10,949 nucleotides of DNA from Moraxella equi (GTDB lineage Bacteria; Pseudomonadota; Gammaproteobacteria; Pseudomonadales; Moraxellaceae): assembly GCF_002027555.1 (NCBI RefSeq), contig NZ_MXAP01000157.1, positions 1 to 10,949 of the forward strand, given 5' to 3'. How positions within the stretch are numbered: the stretch's first letter is position 1; each line of letters begins with the position of its first letter. The position numbers were made by a program, and so were the translations under genes. The notes beneath the pieces were generated by a model. It saw only the letters and a program-made list of their open reading frames with translations. It searched no databases and was not told the DNA's origin. Shown here one piece after another: positions 7,053 to 10,949 of the stretch.

Positions 7053-9386
7053 TTATCTTGCTTCTTCTGCCGCCATTGCTGCCGCCGTTGCCACTTCGGC
7101 TGCTGCACAGGCTGTATCGCATTCGTAGTCATCTGATGGGCTAAGCTCATAATCATAACCATAGCGTGCCATGAATGCTTCATATTGCTGTTCGTTTTCT
7201 TTTTTGGCTTGCTTGATGAGTGCCACGCCGTCCACGGCGGTCGTTTTGGCAAAGGTGTCTTTAAATTGGCGTGCCAAAGCGTGTTTGTCAAACAGCCCCT
7301 TGTCATAGCGGACTTGGTTTAGGCTTTGGGTGGTCATGCCACTGATGTGCTCGTCCAGACTGCTTAGGGTTTGGGTGGCGATGATGTTGCCTTGGCGGTC
7401 AAGATAGACATAGCTGGTCGTGTTCAAGGCAAAAGGTAGTATGCCTTCAACCGCCCCGAACAGTCCGCCCGCGTCATCCGTGCGATAACTGCTGTTTAGC
7501 ATGGTAAAGTTGTCAATGATGGATTTGATGGTGTTTGGCGTGCTGATGGGGTTGCCGTCAGCGTCGGTGTGGTCGCTGACTTTGTCGGCATAATACTCGG
7601 GGTGCTTGTCCACATAAGCATGCAAATCACGCCCGACGTGCTTGGCGATGATGGCGTAGGCTTTACCCATTTCTTTGGCACCAAACTCAACCTTGATGGC
7701 ACGACTTGCCCCAACTTCTTTGGCAAAGGCGTCTTGACTGATGTCCATGGGCGTAAACTTCTCGCCATTTAGTCCATCCATGCCTGCGATGATACTATCA
7801 GAGATTGCCGTATAAATTATGTCAGTAGGTATCTGTTTTTGTAATTCATCAGGCAGGGCAAAGGACATCAGACCGTCTGGCACGTCTTTGGGCAGGGGAG
7901 CGTGCTTGGGACTGATGAGTGCGACCAGTGGCAAGACGGCTGAGACATCGGCGGTCAGCTCGCCTTTGGCGTGGTCGGCACGCACAGGCAGTTGCATGGA
8001 ATAAGTGGCGGTGGGGCTGTCATAGTCAATCGACCACAAATGCTGACTGCGTTTGGCACTCGGTTCATGGTGGGAGAGACCTTGGATGCTTAGGTGCTGA
8101 TACTGATATAGGTTTTGGGCGGTGACCTGTTCGGGGGTTCGGTTCATTTTAAATATCCCCCCAAGCAAGGACGACAGCCCATAATCACGGCTTTGTACGT
8201 CTGTTTTGCCCTGCTCACGCTTTTGTTCTTTCATCTCACGATAGGCACGAAGTGAGCCGAACACGCTTGAGTAGGGGTCATGGCTTTCATAATAATCATC
8301 GTCATCTATGGCAGACTCTGCTAACGACTCATGGCACGATATATATTCTTCATGAACTGCATTAAACTCATTGGCATGCTTGATGTGGTCTTTGCCTGAC
8401 TGAACCAAAGCCTGATTTTGAGCGGTGGCATGAGTGGCACACTCTTTTGCACTTGCTTGTTGTTGCAACTCTTGCTGGGTTGTTTGGTTGGAGATGTAAT
8501 GATAAGGATGAAGTAACTGTGTTCCGCCAGTAACAGCATGAGTGCAAGAATCTACAGAAGTTACTAATGAAAATAACTCATCGCCATGATTTGTAATATC
8601 ATCGGTTGTCTTGATGTGCTTGGCGGTATTTATGGCACTCTGTTTAAAGGTGGTGGCACAGGCTTGTAGTTGGTGAATGTCTTGTTTTTGGTAGCCTTGG
8701 GCGGTGGCAAGCAAGGCATTGGCGTTGGTTTGAAAAGAGCGATCAAAGTCATTGATGTGCTTTTTAAAAGCTTGTTGGTCAAAACGCCCATTATCTTTGA
8801 CAAAACCATCCATGCCTACGAAAGTAGAGAGAATTGCATGGCTTTCTAGCTCATGTGCCAACATGTTAATCTCATCTGACACCGTTTGATACTCTTCGCT
8901 CATGCCGACCGCACGGGTCACGGTATCAGAGGTGAGTCCATTTTGTTCATCATCATAGCGTAGATAAGGCAAGTCGCCAAGCTCGCCATCCTCCCCCAAA
9001 TAGTCGCTGATGGTCATATAAGGCTCGCTTGCGTCATCATCAGTCTTGTGAGTCTTCTCCTTATAATCCATGACCTTGATAAAGGTGGTAAAGGCACTGT
9101 CCGAGTCTTTGTCAATCTCGCTGACTGCTAGGGGCTGGACGGCATAATGATAAGTGGACACCGCATAACGCTCGGCATTCATGTGCCGGCGTAGTGCTGT
9201 GACTAGGTCGTGCTGTGCCAGTTTGGATGGTGACAGGCTTTTGTCGATGTGCGTGATGTTATGGGCAGGCGTGGGTGTGGTGCTGTGTGTGCTGGGGGTA
9301 GACTGGCAGGCACAGAGTAGCACACCTGCCATGGCTAGGCTTAGTGCTTTGGGGGATGGCTTAGGCATTTGGGGTATTTTGGGCAT
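7053..9386 (-). CDS. large lipoprotein of unknown function (777 aa)
   Basis: I do not recognise this protein. The ATG at 9386 has a good ribosome-binding site and starts a signal peptide (residues 1-26) ending at lipobox L24-C-A-C27; cysteine at the -2 position is unusual but tolerated. A Ser/Thr/Pro linker (28-42) leads to a mostly helical, acidic region (50-370). That region contains two cysteine pairs with similar spacing, C243/C281 and C316/C351, each in helical Ala/His/Gln-rich sequence, possibly disulfide-stapled hairpins. An Asp/Tyr-rich linker (about 360-375) and a basic stretch (383-400) precede a mixed alpha/beta region (420-720). That region includes Y-S-M-Q-L-P-V-x-x-D (462-470) and T-S-Y-V-Y-L-D-R-Q-G-N (657-667). 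The tail has a C756/C760 pair and an Ala-rich end. The layout matches the 611-residue lipoprotein downstream. Nucleotides 8281-8640 are clearly lower in GC than the rest. Transcription may start within the MITE-like element 50 bp upstream. Confidence 0.7.
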   Translation of the reverse strand: MPKIPQMPKPSPKALSLAMAGVLLCACQSTPSTHSTTPTPAHNITHIDKSLSPSKLAQHDLVTALRRHMNAERYAVSTYHYAVQPLAVSEIDKDSDSAFTTFIKVMDYKEKTHKTDDDASEPYMTISDYLGEDGELGDLPYLRYDDEQNGLTSDTVTRAVGMSEEYQTVSDEINMLAHELESHAILSTFVGMDGFVKDNGRFDQQAFKKHINDFDRSFQTNANALLATAQGYQKQDIHQLQACATTFKQSAINTAKHIKTTDDITNHGDELFSLVTSVDSCTHAVTGGTQLLHPYHYISNQTTQQELQQQASAKECATHATAQNQALVQSGKDHIKHANEFNAVHEEYISCHESLAESAIDDDDYYESHDPYSSVFGSLRAYREMKEQKREQGKTDVQSRDYGLSSLLGGIFKMNRTPEQVTAQNLYQYQHLSIQGLSHHEPSAKRSQHLWSIDYDSPTATYSMQLPVRADHAKGELTADVSAVLPLVALISPKHAPLPKDVPDGLMSFALPDELQKQIPTDIIYTAISDSIIAGMDGLNGEKFTPMDISQDAFAKEVGASRAIKVEFGAKEMGKAYAIIAKHVGRDLHAYVDKHPEYYADKVSDHTDADGNPISTPNTIKSIIDNFTMLNSSYRTDDAGGLFGAVEGILPFALNTTSYVYLDRQGNIIATQTLSSLDEHISGMTTQSLNQVRYDKGLFDKHALARQFKDTFAKTTAVDGVALIKQAKKENEQQYEAFMARYGYDYELSPSDDYECDTACAAAEVATAAAMAAEEAR
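8281..8660 (-). other. low-GC mosaic segment within the 777-aa lipoprotein gene
   Basis: Hand counts give about 42% GC over 8281-8640, against 58-67% at 7861-7980 and 55-57% at 9121-9240 in the same gene. The segment encodes the paired-cysteine helical region (residues 243-351). It may mark recombination or a domain under different selection. Confidence 0.5.
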
Positions 9387-9392
9387 GATGTG

Positions 9393-9397
9393 TCCTT
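9393..9397 (-). promoter_or_regulatory. Shine-Dalgarno of the 777-aa lipoprotein gene
   Basis: AAGGA on the minus strand ends 6 nt before the ATG at 9386. It selects this ATG over the second in-frame methionine, six codons downstream. Confidence 0.75.
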
Positions 9398-9442
9398 GGG
9401 TGGGTTATTGATACTTTTAATCTGGATAGGGCGTGTTGAACA

Positions 9443-9451
9443 TTTATAACA
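9443..9451 (-). promoter_or_regulatory. possible extended -10 promoter reading out of the element
   Basis: On the minus strand TGT-TATAAA (9451 to 9443) fits an extended -10 (TGnTATAAT) with 5/6 in the hexamer. No good -35 is visible 16-18 bp further upstream. It would give a leader of about 50 nt for the 777-aa lipoprotein gene. Confidence 0.3.
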
Positions 9452-9469
9452 CAATTTAAAATATAGAAA

Positions 9470-9487
9470 TGTTTTAGAAATAAAACA
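9470..9487. repeat. small perfect hairpin in the MITE-like element
   Basis: TGTTTTA (9470-9476) and TAAAACA (9481-9487) form a perfect 7-bp stem with a GAAA loop. Confidence 0.5.
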
Positions 9488-9497
9488 ATGTTTTTGC

Positions 9498-9584
9498 ATG
9501 AAAAATGGCTATCCGACCACTTAATTTTTAAAATTAAGTTAAAATCTTAAGATTTATCAGATTAAGTGGTCGGATGTTTTTCAT
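9498..9584. repeat. large nested inverted repeat (15-bp perfect arms)
   Basis: ATCCGACCACTTAAT (9511-9525) is repeated exactly inverted at 9561-9575. The pairing continues outwards as ATGAAAAA (9498-9505) with TTTTTCAT (9577-9584), after a TGGCT/G bulge. Inside the 35-bp spacer is the perfect palindrome AAATCTTAAGATTT (9542-9555). A competing 8-bp hairpin, CTTAATTT/AAATTAAG (9520-9538), overlaps the left arm. T-runs after the stem make it a possible bidirectional terminator, but no plus-strand gene ends nearby. Confidence 0.75.
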
Positions 9585-9595
9585 AATAAAAGCTT

Positions 9596-9618
9596 GTTTG
9601 ATAGAACGACTATCAAAC
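9596..9618. repeat. perfect 9-bp hairpin in the MITE-like element
   Basis: GTTTGATAG (9596-9604) and CTATCAAAC (9610-9618) pair perfectly around AACGA. It has no following T-run long enough for a typical terminator. Confidence 0.6.
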
Positions 9619-9687
9619 TTCACTTTTTCCTTGAAAAACGTGCGATTTTCCTCATTTTTCATTGCAAATATAAAAGTTCAACACGCC

Positions 9688-9826
9688 TTAAGCAGATTAG
9701 ATTATACACAAATTTTATCATTTTTAAATTGGTTTTTGCTTTTTCCATGTTTTTTTCATAAAAAATTCATGGATTTGGGTTGGGTGCATTAACCAACTGC
9801 AAAACACCACCCCAAACAACCCACAT
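9688..9826. other. AT-rich intergenic remainder
   Basis: No gene is seen here. There is an imperfect inverted repeat CCATG/CATGG (9745-9749 and 9768-9772) with T- and A-runs between. A GTTGG/CCAAC pair (9779-9783 and 9793-9797) lies in a GGTTGGGTGCATTAACC-like context that resembles dispersed bacterial repeat fragments. Confidence 0.35.
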
Positions 9827-9857
9827 AAAACGCCCCCAAACCTAAATTTGAGGGCGT
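9827..9857 (-). terminator. Rho-independent terminator of the RTX gene
   Basis: On the minus strand ACGCCCTCAAA (9857-9847) pairs with TTTGGGGGCGT (9840-9830) over 11 positions with one mismatch around TTTAGG, followed by a TTTTAT tail. It lies 26 bp after the stop codon at 9884. Confidence 0.8.
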
Positions 9858-9883
9858 AAGATAAAACACAAGTAAAGTCAAAC

Positions 9884-10949
9884 TTAAATAATTGTCGTAC
9901 CACCCTCTGTGGTGAGGGTCTTAAATTCCTCCATTAGTGCCAAAGACACATCGAGTGCTTTGTTAAAGCCGTCAATGTCTGTATGGGTGGCAGTTTTACT
10001 TGACTTGAACAGACCAAGTAGCTCTGTGGCACTAATGCTACCGCCGTCAGCAAAGCTGATATTGATGTCAGCATTATCGCCTCCTGTAAAGAAGTCTTTG
10101 ATGGTCAGCTTATCAGTGCTTCCAGATACTTTTAGAATAAGGTCATTATTCATCTTGGTAAGACCCCTGCCAACTTGGTTAAAGCTTATGCCATCAAAGT
10201 AGATGTTGTCATAGCCACCGCCTGTATTAACGATGGTGTCTTTGCCAAAACCTTTGGTAAAGTAGTATAGGTCATTGCCACTGCCACCGATAAGGCTGTC
10301 ATTGCCACTGCCACCGATGAGAATGTCATGTCCTGCTTTGCCATCTAAGGTGTCTGCCCCTGCTAAGCCCTGTAATTGGTCATTGCCATCGGCACCAGTT
10401 AGTTTGTCGGCTTTATTGGTGCCAATAAAGCTGTTTTGTGGGCTGACCGTTGACGTGGTGGGTGTTGTGGTGTCGTTTGTTGTTGGGGCAGGTGTATCGG
10501 CTGGTACGGTTTTACCAAACAACTCATAGATTTGCTTGTAATCAATCTGACCGCCTGTCTCAAACTTGATGGTTTCAATGATAGTGCTTTGGTCTGCAAA
10601 GAAATTTTTTAGGGTAATTTGGTTGGCGGTACTGCCATTCACCCGTAAAATAAGGTCATTGCCTGATTGCATTAGCCCTGAACCCACTTGGTTAAAGGTA
10701 ATGCCACTACCAAAGACAAGGGTGTCTTTTCCTCCTGTGTCAGTAAGCGTGTCCTTACCACCTGTATAGACAAAGGTGGTGTCCTTGCCATCGCCTTTTA
10801 GGGTGTCGTTGCCTTTGGTGTCTTTGACAAGATTGCCTGTTTGTGGCATGGTGGGCGTGGTTGGGTTTGTTGGTTTGGGGGTGGTTGTGGTATCCGTTGA
10901 TGGTGTATTCACAACGCTTAGATTAACGAACGTCCCTGCACTGTGATTA
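9884..10949 (-). CDS. RTX calcium-binding exoprotein, C-terminal part (5' end outside window)
   Basis: The frame stays open to the window edge. A GTG at 10912 could look like a start, but the codons upstream of it (10913-10948) read N-H-S-A-G-T-F-V-N-L-S-V without a stop, and there is no signal or leader. This is therefore the last ~354 residues of a longer protein. Numbering from that GTG: a Thr/Pro linker (1-25); a first module (47-134) with GGKDTL repeats and ITFNQVGSGL...NDLILRV...ITLKNFF; a second Thr/Pro linker (135-158); six RTX-type nonapeptides (160-215, e.g. GGSGNDSLI); a second copy of the module (217-302) with ISFNQVGRGL...NDLILKV...LTIKDFF; and a 40-residue tail ending TTII. The repeated module resembles the haemolysin-type calcium-binding-related domain (HCBP_related). 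RTX repeats bind Ca2+ and fold outside the cell after type I secretion; no secretion genes are in view. The effector part is missing, so toxin, protease, lipase or adhesin all remain possible. Confidence 0.8.
   Translation of the reverse strand, partial: NHSAGTFVNLSVVNTPSTDTTTTPKPTNPTTPTMPQTGNLVKDTKGNDTLKGDGKDTTFVYTGGKDTLTDTGGKDTLVFGSGITFNQVGSGLMQSGNDLILRVNGSTANQITLKNFFADQSTIIETIKFETGGQIDYKQIYELFGKTVPADTPAPTTNDTTTPTTSTVSPQNSFIGTNKADKLTGADGNDQLQGLAGADTLDGKAGHDILIGGSGNDSLIGGSGNDLYYFTKGFGKDTIVNTGGGYDNIYFDGISFNQVGRGLTKMNNDLILKVSGSTDKLTIKDFFTGGDNADINISFADGGSISATELLGLFKSSKTATHTDIDGFNKALDVSLALMEEFKTLTTEGGTTII
10268..10435 (-). repeat. block of RTX nonapeptide repeats
   Basis: About six tandem GGxGxDxLx-type units are encoded: GTNKADKLTG, ADGNDQLQG, LAGADTLDG, KAGHDILIG, GSGNDSLIG, GSGNDLYYF. 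The Gly and Asp calcium-binding positions are well kept. The last two units are nearly identical at the DNA level, suggesting recent duplication. Confidence 0.85.

Larger units (their letters stand above)
9430..9687. mobile_element. 258-bp MITE-like element with 19-bp terminal inverted repeats
   Basis: The left end (9430-9448, beginning GGCGTGTTGAAC) matches the reverse complement of the right end (9669-9687, ending GTTCAACACGCC) at 18 of 19 positions. TA dinucleotides flank both ends one base out (9427-9428 and 9689-9690). This could be a TA target duplication of the type made by IS630/Tc1-like transposases, although the outermost base pair would then be mismatched. The interior has no transposase; its longest plus-strand frame (72 codons from 9574) is Phe-rich, leaves the element at its right end, and looks like chance. 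It contains several hairpins, listed separately. A non-autonomous mobile element or the decayed remnant of an insertion sequence are the two main readings; no full-length relative is in the window. Confidence 0.6.

Noticed and set aside
7001..7306. 101-codon minus-strand frame over the end of the 777-aa lipoprotein gene
   Set aside because: It is an overlapping alternative frame of the real gene, with Trp/Lys/Thr-rich low-quality sequence and no independent support.
9574..9792. 72-codon plus-strand frame in the gene-free region
   Set aside because: Phe/Leu/Lys-rich composition typical of random AT-rich DNA, no ribosome-binding site, and it runs out of the MITE-like element across its right end.
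10268..10435. CRISPR-like short repeats
   Set aside because: The repeats are contiguous 27-nt coding units for RTX nonapeptides with no spacers between them.
10910..10912. GTG as the start codon of the RTX protein
   Set aside because: The frame continues without a stop to the window edge and the upstream residues look like ordinary protein, so this GTG is an internal valine.

Overview
The window looks like chromosomal DNA of a Gram-negative gammaproteobacterium, most likely a Moraxellaceae member (Moraxella or a close relative). This is inferred from gene types, A+T-rich intergenic DNA and the resemblance of the Rep helicase and the small thioesterase to Moraxellaceae proteins; no rRNA or other marker is present to prove it. 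I see no tRNA, rRNA, CRISPR array or complete insertion sequence.

Layout. 1-942: an AT-rich META-domain lipoprotein gene on the minus strand, then a divergent promoter region. 943-1836: an EamA/DMT-type membrane transporter on the plus strand behind a full-consensus sigma70 promoter. 2120-4748: the ATP-dependent DNA helicase gene rep and, 40 nt downstream, a 4HBT-type acyl-CoA thioesterase, probably one transcript. 4749-4993: convergent intergenic DNA with a small MITE-like repeat and a bidirectional terminator. 4994-9386: two large, tandem, minus-strand lipoprotein genes (611 and 777 residues) of unknown function that look like distant paralogues. 9387-9883: about 0.5 kb without a gene, dominated by a 258-bp element with imperfect 19-bp terminal inverted repeats and several nested hairpins, then the terminator of the next gene. 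9884-10949: the 3' part of a minus-strand RTX (calcium-binding, probably type I secreted) protein gene whose 5' end lies outside the window.

The left half is housekeeping or ordinary cell-envelope material. The right half (4994-10949) is a cell-surface or secreted block: two unknown lipoproteins and an RTX exoprotein, separated by a MITE-like element that may also provide the promoter of the 777-residue lipoprotein. I do not see a defined multi-gene system. The most novel material is the lipoprotein pair (shared plan, paired-cysteine helical segments, a low-GC mosaic patch, an Asp/Tyr-rich tail) and the structured 258-bp element.
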